Part shown: positions 1 to 9,442 of the stretch, piece by piece
How the letters are laid out: every line of letters starts with the position of its first letter
Position numbering within the stretch: position 1 is the stretch's first letter
Source of the DNA: an uncultured Parasphingopyxis sp.
GTDB taxonomy: Bacteria > Pseudomonadota > Alphaproteobacteria > Sphingomonadales > Sphingomonadaceae
Length of the DNA stretch: 64,000 bases
Assembly: GCA_947259005.1 (NCBI GenBank)
Contig: CAMYKP010000006.1
Location: 310,001 to 374,000, forward strand
Direction: 5' to 3'
Notes under the pieces: generated by a model
Database searches by the model: none
What the model saw: the letters and a program-made list of their open reading frames with translations, nothing else
Told to the model about the DNA's origin: nothing
Translations under genes and position numbers: made by a program

Positions 1-285
1 CCGATCATCCGCAATCACCCGGAAACCGGACGCGAAGGGTTGTTCAGCTGCATCGGCTATATCGCAGGTATTGACGGGATGGCGCAGGAAGAGGCCCTGC
101 CCCTGCTCATGGAACTCTACCAATGGCAGACGCGCGACGAATTCATCTATCGCCACAAATGGGAACCCGGCATGCTCGCCATGTGGGACAACCGCTCGGT
201 TCTGCACCGTGCGACCGGCGGCTATGAGGGGCATGACCGACTCCTCCACAGGACCACGATCGGGGCGTATCGCCAAGCCCGGTAA
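1..285 (+). CDS. TauD/TfdA-family 2-oxoglutarate/Fe(II) dioxygenase, C-terminal part
   Basis: The reading frame is open from base 1, so the 5' end lies outside the window. The visible 94 residues carry the C-terminal half of the family fold: an HPETGR stretch near the start and WDNRSVLHRA near the end, which supply the distal metal His and the 2-oxoglutarate-binding Arg region of TauD-type enzymes. These enzymes hydroxylate small substrates (taurine, alkyl sulfates, 2,4-D and others) using O2 and 2-oxoglutarate. The first metal His-x-Asp is not in view, so substrate and activity cannot be judged. The next gene starts 45 bases downstream on the same strand. Confidence 0.85.
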   Translation, partial: PIIRNHPETGREGLFSCIGYIAGIDGMAQEEALPLLMELYQWQTRDEFIYRHKWEPGMLAMWDNRSVLHRATGGYEGHDRLLHRTTIGAYRQAR

Positions 286-330
286 TCGGACGCTATCCTT
301 GCCCCAACACTAATTGAACGGGCGGGTTTC

Positions 331-1137
331 ATGCGCAACATGTTGGCAATTCGGAAAGTCATTGATGCCAAAAGCCTGCTCGTCAGCGGACTGGCTGTTG
401 CCTCGACATGGGCCTGTCTGCGCTACGGGATCACGGCAAACTTCCCGCTCACCCTGATCGCAACGGCCATCGTCTTTCCGATCGTGTTCGCCATCGGCCA
501 TGCCTTCAAGCGTCGCGAAAATGCGCTCGACGATTACGGGATCATCAAGGCCCATGGCCGGGCCATATATTTTGCCGCACGCGACTGGCTGCCCGAACGA
601 GACGAGGCACGGCTGCGCAGGATCGAAGCCATTCTCGGCCATCTGCTCAAAGGATGCCGCGATATGTTCAAAAGTCCGTTGAGCGAAATGCCCGTGCATG
701 AGCGGCGCATCTATGTGGCATTTTCAGAACTGTCTGATTTCGTGAAGCAGATGCGGGGCGAAGGGCTGGCATCGGGGGAATGTTCGCGGTGCAACCAGTA
801 TATCAGCAAGATGATCGTCTCGTTCGAACAGATCAAGCATATCTACCAGTATCGCACGCCGCGCACGCTGAACGCGTTCAGCGACTTTTTCATCGTCGTC
901 CTGCCCGTGCTCTATGGCCCCTATTTCGCGCATGAGGCAGAAGAATATTCAATGGCACTGGTTTACGTAATGCCGGTCCTGTTCTCGATCATCCTGGTCG
1001 GTCTTTCGAACATCCAGGAACATCTGGAGGACCCCTTCGATCAAGTCGGGGAAGACGATGTGGCGATCAACGCCGAGAAGTTCGTTGCGCTGCTTGCCTG
1101 CGAGACGGATGAATGCGCGGAGGAAGTGACAACCTAG
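331..1137 (+). CDS. Bestrophin-like integral membrane protein
   Basis: A 268-residue protein with two hydrophobic segments near the N terminus (about residues 15-55), a charged helical middle, and two further membrane segments (about 188-230). The last are followed by LSNIQEHLEDPFDQ and a DD-rich tail, resembling the bestrophin/UPF0187 signature in which a membrane helix is followed by an [IL]E-x-PF motif. Bestrophins are anion channels. The match is partial and the loops differ, so this is a family-level guess. The stop codon shares CTAG with the convergent lysoplasmalogenase gene. Confidence 0.5.
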   Translation: MRNMLAIRKVIDAKSLLVSGLAVASTWACLRYGITANFPLTLIATAIVFPIVFAIGHAFKRRENALDDYGIIKAHGRAIYFAARDWLPERDEARLRRIEAILGHLLKGCRDMFKSPLSEMPVHERRIYVAFSELSDFVKQMRGEGLASGECSRCNQYISKMIVSFEQIKHIYQYRTPRTLNAFSDFFIVVLPVLYGPYFAHEAEEYSMALVYVMPVLFSIILVGLSNIQEHLEDPFDQVGEDDVAINAEKFVALLACETDECAEEVTT

Positions 1138-1808
1138 TCCTTCGGGTCAGCCGCCAGTGTCTGCACGACGCCCATCGCAATCATCGCCTGCCCGGTAAAA
1201 TAGAATGGCCATATCAGCAGATCCGGCAGGATGGAGCTTGCAAGCGGCCCCATGCGCGCAAAGATGAACAGGTCGGAGATCACGAAGAACATGGCGCCGA
1301 GGCCAACGGTGAAGCGGGAAAAGCGGCTGGTCCAGGCCAGCGCCGCCATCAGGGCCAACGGAGCAGCGTAAAGGGCGATGCCGGCTGCGCTGCTGCGATC
1401 GGCCGGAAAGGACCAGGACAGCCATATCACGACAGGCACCAGCAAAATCGCCAGCAATTTCTGGCTGAAACTGGTCTGTAACCGGCGGTTTCGGAAATAG
1501 AGGGTGATGGCGATCACGTGCCCGGCCATGAAGGCCATTCCGCCCTCGACCGTACCGATCGCCTCCAGCACTACATCGCCGGTAGCGCCCAGCGCCATCA
1601 CCAGCGCGAGCAGCGCGCCATCAAGCGACCGGGCCTGCATCGCCGCCCATACTGCCAGCAGCCCCACGCCCGCGCCTTTCCAGACGGTCAGCAGTACGGA
1701 AGGCTCCATGTAACGCCCTGCGATATAATAGCTGATGCCCGCCAGCAGCGCTGCAATCAGGGCCAGAGAGGCAAGGCCGCCGGCTTTTGTTGATGATTCT
1801 TCGGTCAT
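1134..1808 (-). CDS. Lysoplasmalogenase / YhhN-family membrane protein
   Basis: This 224-residue, almost wholly hydrophobic protein has about eight predicted membrane segments. The family hallmarks [10 protein letters not shown] and [15 protein letters not shown] are present; these contain the conserved Asp and His of YhhN/TMEM86 proteins. TMEM86 hydrolyses the vinyl-ether bond of lysoplasmalogens, while the bacterial role is less certain. The start is ATG at 1808, about 100 bases from the divergent trmFO start. The 3' end overlaps the bestrophin-like gene by 4 bases. Confidence 0.8.
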   Translation of the reverse strand: MTEESSTKAGGLASLALIAALLAGISYYIAGRYMEPSVLLTVWKGAGVGLLAVWAAMQARSLDGALLALVMALGATGDVVLEAIGTVEGGMAFMAGHVIAITLYFRNRRLQTSFSQKLLAILLVPVVIWLSWSFPADRSSAAGIALYAAPLALMAALAWTSRFSRFTVGLGAMFFVISDLFIFARMGPLASSILPDLLIWPFYFTGQAMIAMGVVQTLAADPKD

Positions 1809-1908
1809 GCTGTCCTACAGGCCCCCTGATGTGCGTTTGCCTTGTACCAACCGGACAGGGCAAGGCAACGCACCGAGGATAATACCGCAAGTTTTGAGAC
1901 ATGGAAAA

Positions 1909-3270
1909 ATGAGCGACCAGCAAATTCACATTATCGGCGGCGGCCTGGCCGGGTCCGAAGCCGCATGGCAACTTGCTGAGCAGGGTGTGAAGGTGCGCTT
2001 GTCCGAAATGCGGGGCGGCGGAGACATGACACCCGCGCACCAGACGGATGGATTGGCGGAGCTCGTCTGCTCGAACAGTTTCCGGTCCGACGATGCTACC
2101 CGCAATGCAGTCGGCCTGCTCCACCAGGAAATGCGCGACCTTGGCTCGATCATCATGCGCTGTGCCGACGAACATAAAGTGCCTGCCGGTTCTGCGCTCG
2201 CTATGGATCGCGATCATTTTTCAGCTGCCGTTACGCAGGCCCTGTCCGAACATCCGAATATCGAAATCGTTCGCGAACGGATCGACAGCCTGCCGGAAAA
2301 TGGTCTCACCATCGTCGCGACCGGGCCTCTCACGGCGCTTTCGCTCGCCGAGAGCATCGGTGCGGCGACAGGGGCTGACGCCCTCGCCTTTTTCGATGCC
2401 ATTGCGCCTATCGTCCATAAGGACAGCATCGACATGGACATCTGCTGGATGGCGAGCCGCTGGGATAAGGGCGAAGGCGATGACTATATCAATTGCCCGA
2501 TGGACAAGGAGCAATATCTCGCCTTCCATCAGGGATTGCTCGACAGCGAGAAGACAGACTTCAAGGACTGGGAAAAGGACACGCCCTATTTCGACGGCTG
2601 CATGCCGATCGAGGTGATGGCTGCACGCGGCGTCGACACACTGCGTTACGGCCCGATGAAGCCAGTGGGTCTCGACAATCCGCACACCGCCACGCCCGAA
2701 TTCCCAAAAGGACGCTGGGCTTATGCGGTCGTGCAGCTTCGCCAGGACAATGCGCTCGGTACATTGTGGAACATGGTGGGTTTCCAGACAAAGATGAAAC
2801 ATGGCGCACAGGTCGAGCTGTTCCGGACAATCCCGGGATTGGAAAAGGCCGAGTTCGCGCGCCTCGGCGGGCTGCATCGCAACACATTCATCAACTCGCC
2901 CAAACTTCTCGATAGCGAGATGCGGCTGAAAAATGCGCCGCATATCCGGTTCGCCGGCCAGATCACGGGCTGCGAAGGCTATGTTGAAAGTTCGGCCGTC
3001 GGCCTGATGGTTGGGCGCTATGCAGCGGCGGAGCTGCGCGGCGAGACGCTAACGCCTCCCCCGGCGGAAACCGCGCTCGGTGCGCTTCTCAGCCATATTA
3101 CAGGCGGCGCGGACGCGCGGGACTATCAGCCGATGAACGTCAATTTCGGACTGTTTCCGCCCTTTGACGAAAAGGTCCACAAGAAACAGCGCAAGGAAGC
3201 CATGACAAGCCGGGCGCGTGCCGCAATGGCCGAATGGATCGGCAAGATCGACCGCAAGGCCGCCGCCTAG
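1909..3270 (+). CDS. trmFO: Methylenetetrahydrofolate-tRNA-(uracil-5-)-methyltransferase TrmFO
   Basis: 453 residues, normal for the family. TrmFO makes 5-methyluridine-54 in the tRNA T-loop, taking the methyl group from methylene-THF with FAD. An FAD-binding Rossmann motif [14 protein letters not shown] lies at residues 8-21. [11 protein letters not shown] contains the conserved Cys (residue 54), and the C terminus has the flavin-contacting [12 protein letters not shown] block. An open frame extends upstream to 1735, but ATG 1909 begins exactly at the conserved N terminus. The stop shares CTAG with the convergent peptidase gene. Confidence 0.97.
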   Translation: MSDQQIHIIGGGLAGSEAAWQLAEQGVKVRLSEMRGGGDMTPAHQTDGLAELVCSNSFRSDDATRNAVGLLHQEMRDLGSIIMRCADEHKVPAGSALAMDRDHFSAAVTQALSEHPNIEIVRERIDSLPENGLTIVATGPLTALSLAESIGAATGADALAFFDAIAPIVHKDSIDMDICWMASRWDKGEGDDYINCPMDKEQYLAFHQGLLDSEKTDFKDWEKDTPYFDGCMPIEVMAARGVDTLRYGPMKPVGLDNPHTATPEFPKGRWAYAVVQLRQDNALGTLWNMVGFQTKMKHGAQVELFRTIPGLEKAEFARLGGLHRNTFINSPKLLDSEMRLKNAPHIRFAGQITGCEGYVESSAVGLMVGRYAAAELRGETLTPPPAETALGALLSHITGGADARDYQPMNVNFGLFPPFDEKVHKKQRKEAMTSRARAAMAEWIGKIDRKAAA

Positions 3271-4571
3271 TTTTCGACCAGTTCAGCTTCGGCAACCAAC
3301 AGTGCCAGACCGCGCATTGTGCAGGCTGGCACCGATCCATCATCTTCCCAATATTCGTCGAGCGAATGCGCCCGTGCGCTTGTCCCGCAACGGCTGATGG
3401 TAATCGCCGGAATACCGAGCGAGATCGGGACGTTGGAATCAGTCGAAGAGGCGACAAGTACGGGCATGATGCCATCCGCCTCAAGCAAGGCCCTGGCCCG
3501 CTGGGTGAGCGGAGACATCGGGTCGCCCTCGCCCGCCGGGCGGCTGCCGATCGCTTCGATGTCTACCGTCAATAGCTCGCCGTCTCCGCGTACAGCATTC
3601 TCGGCCTCAAGTCCGTCGACCATCGCTTGCTGAAACACCGCTTCGAGCGCAGCCAGCTTGGCCGGATTCCCCGATCGCATATCGACCTCGAACCAGCTTT
3701 CAAACGGAATCGAATTGACCGAAGTGCCACCACCGGTCCGGCCGATATTGTAACTGGAACGCGGTCCGTCCTGCGTAATCGGCCTTGCCGCGTTGACGAA
3801 ACGGGTGATCGCCCGCGCCGAAGCATGATGGGGATTCGCGTCACCGAAATCTCCCCAGCTATGACCGCCCGGTCCGTTGAACGTCACACGAAAACGGGTC
3901 GATCCTACCGCGCTGGTTACGAGCCGGGCATCATCGCCTCCATCGATAGCGATAAAGACATCGGGCCGGTTCACCTGTTCCAGAAAAAGATGCCGAACGC
4001 CGCGTAGATCGCCAAGCCCTTCTTCTCCGACATTGCCGACAAGAACGATATCGCCCTGCGTCCGGATGTCAGCCGCGGCAATCGCCGATGCGATCTGGAG
4101 AAGCATGACGGCGCCGCGTGTATTGTCACCGATTCCCGGCGCTGTGTAGCGATTGCCTTCGATCCGGACGGTTACATCGGTTCCGGCTGGAAACACTGTA
4201 TCGAGATGCGCGACCATCATCACGCTGTGTGAAGCGGCAGCACCTGCCCGCCGGGCAATGACATTGCCGACCTCGTCGATAGTGACTTCGCCGAACCCGG
4301 TGGCCCGCATCATATCGGCAAACACAGCTGCGCGCGCCTCTTCGGCAAAAGGCGGAGCCGGAACCTCGGTCAGCGTGACAAGGTCCTGAAGGTTTGCTTC
4401 ATGGCCTTCGGAAATATGCGCAAAAGCCGCCGCCATCCTGCCATCTTCGCGCAGGTTCGCCATCTGCGACTGATAGACAGCCTCCACCGGACCAGTGTCC
4501 GGCTGAATTGCGGAAAGGGATGAGAACGGCAGCGCGAGTAAGCCGGCACAGGCAATATAAGATATTTTCAT
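3267..4571 (-). CDS. Secreted M20-family metallopeptidase
   Basis: 434 residues with an N-terminal signal peptide (about residues 1-21, hydrophobic core followed by SLSA). The M20 zinc-peptidase layout is complete: HLDTVFP (metal His and catalytic-support Asp), GDNTRGAV (bridging Asp), GEEGLGD (catalytic Glu), AIDGGDD (metal Asp), and a C-terminal HSLDEYW His. The central HSWGDFG segment marks the dimerisation domain. Members are exopeptidases or amidohydrolases (PepT, ArgE, CPG2 types), and the substrate cannot be assigned from sequence. The gene is convergent with trmFO, overlapping by 4 bases, and is likely a periplasmic enzyme. Confidence 0.88.
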   Translation of the reverse strand: MKISYIACAGLLALPFSSLSAIQPDTGPVEAVYQSQMANLREDGRMAAAFAHISEGHEANLQDLVTLTEVPAPPFAEEARAAVFADMMRATGFGEVTIDEVGNVIARRAGAAASHSVMMVAHLDTVFPAGTDVTVRIEGNRYTAPGIGDNTRGAVMLLQIASAIAAADIRTQGDIVLVGNVGEEGLGDLRGVRHLFLEQVNRPDVFIAIDGGDDARLVTSAVGSTRFRVTFNGPGGHSWGDFGDANPHHASARAITRFVNAARPITQDGPRSSYNIGRTGGGTSVNSIPFESWFEVDMRSGNPAKLAALEAVFQQAMVDGLEAENAVRGDGELLTVDIEAIGSRPAGEGDPMSPLTQRARALLEADGIMPVLVASSTDSNVPISLGIPAITISRCGTSARAHSLDEYWEDDGSVPACTMRGLALLVAEAELVEN

Positions 4572-4607
4572 GCGGCGACTGTTTCGCGCCCAGCGGCTCC
4601 CGTCAAC

Positions 4608-5069
4608 TCAACAATTGCAACGGGATCGACTGGTGGGCGATCTCCGTTGCCGGGTCGTTGCAAACTCTTCCGGGGTCAGCGCGCCGGACCCGTCCAGGTC
4701 CGCACCGGCAAATCGCTCGCTGGTCCGCACGGCCCATTCCTCGAAGGTCAGGTAATTGTCACCATTGGTATCGAGTTGCCGAAAGCTGTTCGTGCGGCTG
4801 CTCATCATCTCGGTTCGCGTGATGGCGCCATCCCGGTTGCGATCGTAACGGCCAAAGCGCCTCTCCTCCCGCGTCAGTTCGGTCGCTTCAGGAGGCGGTG
4901 GCCCCATTCCTTCGGGTTCACCAGCAGCCATCGGATCGGGCAATTCCGGGTCCGGCGGAGGTGCGGCAGGCGGAGGCGGTTCCTCCTGCCGGGCCACCGT
5001 TTCCCAGATGAAGAGGCCAGCGACTATCAACAGCATCGCGGAGACCACCCCGGCAAAATAGCGCCCCAT
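4608..5069 (-). CDS. Membrane-anchored EF-hand protein
   Basis: 153 residues. An N-terminal membrane helix or uncleaved signal (about residues 4-22) is followed by a Pro/Glu-rich linker of about 45 residues and three EF-hand loops: DRNRDGAITRTE, DTNGDNYLTFEE and DLDGSGALTPEE, each with the D-x-[DN]-x-[DN]-G...E calcium pattern. An upstream ATG at 5099 is in frame, but AGGGAGGG sits just before ATG 5069, so the shorter start is preferred. It probably binds calcium at the periplasmic face. The function is unknown. Confidence 0.85.
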   Translation of the reverse strand: MGRYFAGVVSAMLLIVAGLFIWETVARQEEPPPPAAPPPDPELPDPMAAGEPEGMGPPPPEATELTREERRFGRYDRNRDGAITRTEMMSSRTNSFRQLDTNGDNYLTFEEWAVRTSERFAGADLDGSGALTPEEFATTRQRRSPTSRSRCNC

Positions 5070-5139
5070 CCGACATCCCTCCCTGTCATTCCTTTGCACT
5101 TACTGCGTCGTCCGAAACATCCCATCCGTAACCGGGCCA

Positions 5140-5147
5140 TTAACCAT
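5140..5147 (+). promoter_or_regulatory. Candidate CtrA half-site upstream of the first tadG-like gene
   Basis: TTAACCAT matches the half-site motif described for CtrA-controlled promoters in alphaproteobacteria. It lies 98 bases upstream of the chosen ATG at 5238, close to the 90-base spacing of the GTTAACC boxes before copies 2 and 3. An 8-mer match alone is weak, and the repeated position is the main reason to list it. Confidence 0.3.
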
Positions 5148-5237
5148 GTCGGTTATCCGCTTCTTATACCATCTAAGGGATAATCACGAGGCGACCGTAG
5201 CAGATCGTTGCCTGCGTTCGTGGAGATGTCGGAAAAG

Positions 5238-6755
5238 ATGGCGAAATGGTGGGGGCGCTCGGCGTTACTTCCGTTACAACCGCAACCGGGCTTTCTGGGC
5301 CGGCTGCGGCGGAACTCGTCTGGCAATGTGCTGGCCATATCCGGTGCAGCATTGGTGCCGATAACAGGCATGATTGGATCCGGGCTCGATATGAGCCGGG
5401 CCTATATGGCGCAGGCAAAACTGCAGAATGCCTGCGATGCCTCGGCGCTCGCGGCCCGCAGAACCATGACCGGAACTCAATGGAGTACGGCCGCCCGCCT
5501 GGAAGGAGAGCGTTTTTTCGCGTTCAACTTCCCATCGACAACGATGGACGCCACGGACGTCCAGATAGCCGTCGCGCAGGATGCCGGGGATGAGTCCTCG
5601 GTCAACGTCACAGCCAGCGCCAATATCCCGACGACCGTCATGGCCCTCTTCGGGCGAGAGTCCATTCCGATTTCGGTAAGCTGCAGTGCGGACGAGGATT
5701 ACGGCAATAACGACATCATGGTCGTACTCGACGTTACGGGTTCGATGAACGACTGCCCGGGCGGATCGAACTGCAACGGCAATTCAAATTCGAAAATCGC
5801 GCGGCTTCGTACCGGTGCCATCGGCCTATACCGTGCGCTTTCCGGGGCAACAAACACACGCACCCGCTTCGGGTTCATGCCCTATTCTGTCTCGGTCAAT
5901 GTCGGCCGCGACCTCAATAGCGGCTGGATTCGCAATCCGGCCTCCTACCAGCAATGCATCAGCTACAAGAATAACGGCTCTTGCCGGACTTATGGTCTTG
6001 CATCGGTCAATCATTCAAACTCATGGCTGAACAGCTGGCGCGGCAATGGCAGTTTCACCAGCAATGTGACCAGCGGCTGTGTCGAAGAACGCGCTTCAAT
6101 CGGCCAGAGCAGTTCACCCGTCAGGATCCTGACCAGCGTCAGCCAGGACGATATCGATGTCGTTTCCACCGGCAATACAGCCTATAAATGGGCGCCCTAT
6201 GACAGCAGCGCGGTGGAGGTGGAGAGCGGAAGCGCCTGTCCCCGTCCGGCACGGCGGCTGGCGGAATATTCGAGCGAAAGCAGCTATCAGTCGATGATCA
6301 ACACGGTCACCGGCTATGTCGGAGGCAACACCTATCACGACGTCGGATTGATCTGGGCCACTCGCTATCTTTCGGGAACAGGTCCGTTCGCAGCAGACAA
6401 TCCTGCCACCTACAACAACGTACCGGTTACTCGGCATATAGTGTTCATGACCGATGGCCTGATGCAGCCGAGTTCGTCCGTCTATTCGGCCTATGGCGTC
6501 GATAGTTACGATGACCGGGTCCAGGGGTCTGGTTCTCTCACCGCCCGCCATATTGCGCGATTCCAGGCAAGCTGCGACCGGGCCAAATCGATGGGGATGA
6601 CTGTCTGGGTCATCGCGCTCGACGTCACCGACACGAGCGCTATTCGGCCATGCGCGACCAGCTCCGGGCATTTCTATGTCAGCAATGGCAGCGATCTGGA
6701 ATCGGTCTTCACGCAAATTGGCCAAGGCATTGGACGGTTGCGGCTAACCCAATAA
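5238..6755 (+). CDS. TadG-like vWA-domain pilus/surface protein, copy 1
   Basis: 505 residues. An N-terminal TadE/TadG-type segment (GNVLAISGAALVPITGMIG, then DMSRAYMAQAKLQNACDA) gives one membrane helix. A von Willebrand A domain follows, with the MIDAS motif DVTGSM at Asp165. The product ends with GIGRLRLTQ. TTG 5208 and ATG 5226 are also in frame. ATG 5238 is chosen because it gives the M-x-x-W start seen in both paralogs and puts the MIDAS Asp at residue 165 in all three. TadG proteins are cell-envelope parts of Flp/Tad pilus systems. The middle (about 215-330) is the divergent region, with a Cys pair around NNGSC. Confidence 0.88.
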   Translation: MAKWWGRSALLPLQPQPGFLGRLRRNSSGNVLAISGAALVPITGMIGSGLDMSRAYMAQAKLQNACDASALAARRTMTGTQWSTAARLEGERFFAFNFPSTTMDATDVQIAVAQDAGDESSVNVTASANIPTTVMALFGRESIPISVSCSADEDYGNNDIMVVLDVTGSMNDCPGGSNCNGNSNSKIARLRTGAIGLYRALSGATNTRTRFGFMPYSVSVNVGRDLNSGWIRNPASYQQCISYKNNGSCRTYGLASVNHSNSWLNSWRGNGSFTSNVTSGCVEERASIGQSSSPVRILTSVSQDDIDVVSTGNTAYKWAPYDSSAVEVESGSACPRPARRLAEYSSESSYQSMINTVTGYVGGNTYHDVGLIWATRYLSGTGPFAADNPATYNNVPVTRHIVFMTDGLMQPSSSVYSAYGVDSYDDRVQGSGSLTARHIARFQASCDRAKSMGMTVWVIALDVTDTSAIRPCATSSGHFYVSNGSDLESVFTQIGQGIGRLRLTQ

Positions 6756-6800
6756 GCAAAGGCCTTGCCCGAAACACGATGACCGGAACCCGCCCTTCCC

Positions 6801-7472
6801 TCACCGCCCGAAGAGGCGATAGGCGAGCAACCGGGCGATGCGGCGCGGTGCGCCCTGCCGCCGAACTGGATCGGGGTTTCGGGCATCTCGCTGGGCGAGC
6901 AGCGTTAACGCACCGAGCGGTCGCAATGGTGAAGGCCATGTTCCGATCGCGATATCGCGCAAAATTGCGTTACCTTTTGTTCGAGCCTCGAGAGCCAACC
7001 CGGCATCGGAGTGGCGAAACGACAAATCGACAAGCGACCAGCCACGGCCCGCTTTGTCCACATCGTCGCCATCCCGCAGTTCCGCACCCAGAAGCGCTGC
7101 CGAAAGCCGGAACAGCCGGCCGCCGCGCTCTTCGGCAAATCGATCCAGCTCGGCTTCGGCAACCGGTTCCTGCAGCAGGGCATGCCAGCCTTCCGCCATC
7201 GCCCCCCATTCGCTTGCATCGCTCCCGGTTCCCCGGATTGCGCCCGCTATCTCCTCCAACAACGGCTCGGCTTTTGCGCCCTCATCCGAAGTCGCAATCG
7301 CTTCTCTCCACCACAGCAAACGCATTTCTCCGATCGTTGCCTCGGTTGTTCCGGCAATGATCGCACCGAATCGTTCATCGAGCCTCCACAGCGTCCGCAA
7401 TCGGGGCTGCAGCGCCGCTGGCGCGTAACTCAGCGCAAGTTCACGTTCCGGGTCGGTGAGATTTTCGGTCAT
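6801..7472 (-). CDS. Squalene/phytoene-synthase-like protein, probably non-catalytic
   Basis: 223 residues starting MTENLTDPERE; the frame extends upstream to 7733, but that region lies across the promoter of tadG copy 2. The trans-isoprenyl synthase fold is recognised by GEMRLLWWREA, DLSFRHSDAGLA and the helix-rich layout. The two Asp-rich DxxxD diphosphate-binding motifs are not visible, and the protein is shorter than real phytoene synthases. Such proteins resemble mitochondrial NDUFAF6, a complex I assembly factor of the same fold. A structural or assembly role is therefore as likely as an enzymatic one. The gene is inserted, reversed, between two tadG paralogs. Confidence 0.7.
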   Translation of the reverse strand: MTENLTDPERELALSYAPAALQPRLRTLWRLDERFGAIIAGTTEATIGEMRLLWWREAIATSDEGAKAEPLLEEIAGAIRGTGSDASEWGAMAEGWHALLQEPVAEAELDRFAEERGGRLFRLSAALLGAELRDGDDVDKAGRGWSLVDLSFRHSDAGLALEARTKGNAILRDIAIGTWPSPLRPLGALTLLAQRDARNPDPVRRQGAPRRIARLLAYRLFGR

Positions 7473-7514
7473 CGGGAACGTCCTACCCAAGCGGGCGAAC
7501 ATGGCAAACACCCC

Positions 7515-7560
7515 GTTAACCTTTCTGCTAGAGCTCCGTTTAAGCTTGTCCGTCCATAAC
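7515..7560 (+). promoter_or_regulatory. Conserved 46-base upstream box of tadG copy 2
   Basis: Aligned without gaps to 9352-9397, 36 of 46 bases are identical. The blocks GTTAACC, TTAAG and TTGTCCGT-CATAAC are kept. Both boxes end exactly 46 bases before their ATG. This implies a shared promoter or operator carried along in the duplication; GTTAACC resembles a CtrA half-site. Confidence 0.5.
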
Positions 7561-7605
7561 CGCTTCAATTGTAATTTAACTATGCCACAATGGCAGAGGT
7601 AAAAA

Positions 7606-9156
7606 ATGCAAATTTGGCCGAAGAACGATAAATCGCACCATTCCGGTGAATCTGGCTCCTTTCTGACGCGCCTCCGGCGCGACAGCCGAGGCAACACATT
7701 GGCTATGGCCGGCGCGGCCCTTGTCCCGATCACGGGGATGATTGGCTCGGGCCTTGATATGAGCCGTGCCTATATGGCGCAGGCCAAGCTACAGAACGCA
7801 TGCGACGCCGCGGCACTCGCCGCGCGCCGGGAGATGTCCGGGGAGACCTGGACGGCCAGTGCCCGGGCAGAAGGCGAACGCTTTTTTGATTTCAACTATC
7901 CCGCAGGGACCATGGATTCGCAGAACGTCACGCGCACGGTTGCCCAGAGCACGTCCGACGGCGCGACTGTGACCGTAACCGCCAGTGCGGATGTCCCCAC
8001 GACCGTTATGTCCATGTTCGGTCGGGATACTATCCCGATCACCGTCGAATGCGATGCCAATCAGGATTACGGCAACAACGACATCATGGTGGTTCTCGAC
8101 GTCACGGGATCGATGAACTGGTATCCGGGCACATCTTATGGTTCTGGCGGCCCGGGAACGAAGATTGACCGGCTGCGCGATGGCGCAATTGGCCTTTACC
8201 GTGCACTTTCCGGCGCGACCAATACACGCACGCGCTTCGGGTTCATGCCTTACTCAATGACAGTGAATGTCGGCCACGACCTCACCCAGCACGATTTTTT
8301 GCACACGACTTATTATTGGCAGGAGCGGCAAGTCTGCTCGCGCTATCGTCGCAACGGTCGCTGCAGGAGATATCGCGATGTATACGATCTCTGGGACGTT
8401 TCGGCCAATGATGCCGGGTGGACGAATATCAACCAGTGGAGACGCAGCGGCGACGCCTGCATCGAGGAAAGACCGACTGTTGGAAATGCAGCGCACGAGA
8501 TTGTAATCAGCCAGAGCGTCAGCCAGGCTGACATCGATGATACCGCGCGCAACGCCGCCGACCATGCATTACAATGGGGCCGGTACGACCCATCCCAGGT
8601 CGAAGATGATGATGGTAACAATGTCACTTCCTATGCCTGCCCGGCTCAGGCAAGCCGCCTCCAAGTTTATGGCAATGAAACCGAATACCAGAATGAGGTG
8701 ACTGCTGCGACCGCAAGGGTCGGTGGAAACACTTATCACGATATAGGCATCACCTGGGCTGCCCGCTACCTATCCTCCACGGGAATGTTTTCATCCGATA
8801 ACCCGGAAATGTACAACAATGTGCCGGTCGCCAAGCACATCATCTACCTGACGGATGGCATCCTGTCTGTCAGCAGCCGCGGCTATTCAGCATATGGATA
8901 TGAACGCGAGAGGCAACGGCTGGAGGGATCGGAATCGCAGAACGCCAGGCACGTCGCCCATTTCCATTCCGTTTGCAATCGGGCGAAATCGATGGGAATG
9001 ACGGTTTGGGTGATCGCACTTGATGTTGCCGACACGAGCGATATTGAACCTTGCGCCACGTCCACCGGCCATTTCTATGTCAGCGACGGCTCCGATCTTG
9101 AGGACGTTTTTGAGCGCATCGGAGCCGGTATCGGTCGGTTGAGGCTGACGGAATAG
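7606..9156 (+). CDS. TadG-like vWA-domain pilus/surface protein, copy 2
   Basis: 516 residues, with the same architecture as the copies at 5238 and 9443. It has an N-terminal TadE/G membrane segment (GNTLAMAGAALVPITGMIG) and a vWA domain with DVTGSM at Asp165. GNTYHDIGITWAARYL and the C-terminal block FYVSDGSDLEDVFERIG are also kept, ending RLRLTE. The N-terminal 200 residues are very close to copy 3. The middle is distinctive, with a Cys pair framed by aromatic and basic residues (QVCSRYRRNGRCRRY). The start ATG follows GCAGAGG. It probably acts in the envelope together with the two TadE-like proteins downstream. Confidence 0.88.
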   Translation: MQIWPKNDKSHHSGESGSFLTRLRRDSRGNTLAMAGAALVPITGMIGSGLDMSRAYMAQAKLQNACDAAALAARREMSGETWTASARAEGERFFDFNYPAGTMDSQNVTRTVAQSTSDGATVTVTASADVPTTVMSMFGRDTIPITVECDANQDYGNNDIMVVLDVTGSMNWYPGTSYGSGGPGTKIDRLRDGAIGLYRALSGATNTRTRFGFMPYSMTVNVGHDLTQHDFLHTTYYWQERQVCSRYRRNGRCRRYRDVYDLWDVSANDAGWTNINQWRRSGDACIEERPTVGNAAHEIVISQSVSQADIDDTARNAADHALQWGRYDPSQVEDDDGNNVTSYACPAQASRLQVYGNETEYQNEVTAATARVGGNTYHDIGITWAARYLSSTGMFSSDNPEMYNNVPVAKHIIYLTDGILSVSSRGYSAYGYERERQRLEGSESQNARHVAHFHSVCNRAKSMGMTVWVIALDVADTSDIEPCATSTGHFYVSDGSDLEDVFERIGAGIGRLRLTE

Positions 9157-9310
9157 CATTGCGATCCGTCACACCGGCGATGCCGGCCCCCGCGGCGCTT
9201 GTTCCGAATCGCTCGCTGGGCAGCCCAAACGCCTCAGATCGACTGCGCAGAAGCCCGGTAGCCAAATTTGTAGTAAATTCGCGCCGTCGATCGAAGGGGT
9301 GTTCGATCAC
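9157..9310 (-). pseudogene. Decayed 5' fragment of a second squalene/phytoene-synthase-like gene
   Basis: Read on the minus strand from GTG 9310, the translation aligns without gaps to the first 49 residues of the gene at 7472. Fourteen identities include the run ERFG, followed four residues later by AG. Its start lies 133 bases from the tadG copy 3 start, against 134 bases between the intact gene and tadG copy 2, and the DNA between is also alignable. The frame then runs into the end of tadG copy 2, so about 170 codons are missing. The best reading is a relic of a tandem duplication of the unit [synthase-like gene, tadG]; identity is low and needs a proper alignment. Confidence 0.55.
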
Positions 9311-9351
9311 GGGATCGCCCAGCCCAAGCGCTCGGTCATCGCAAACAGCCC

Positions 9352-9397
9352 GTTAACCCTCTTGCGAGACCTATGCTTAAGTTTGTCCGTTCATAAC
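9352..9397 (+). promoter_or_regulatory. Conserved 46-base upstream box of tadG copy 3
   Basis: Partner of the box at 7515-7560: same length, no gaps, same 46-base distance to the ATG, with GTTAACC, CTTAAG and TTGTCCGTTCATAAC. It is likely a promoter/operator preserved by duplication. Confidence 0.5.
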
Positions 9398-9442
9398 AAT
9401 GTCAAATGTCCGTGATCTATGCCGCGTTAGACAAGGGAAATA

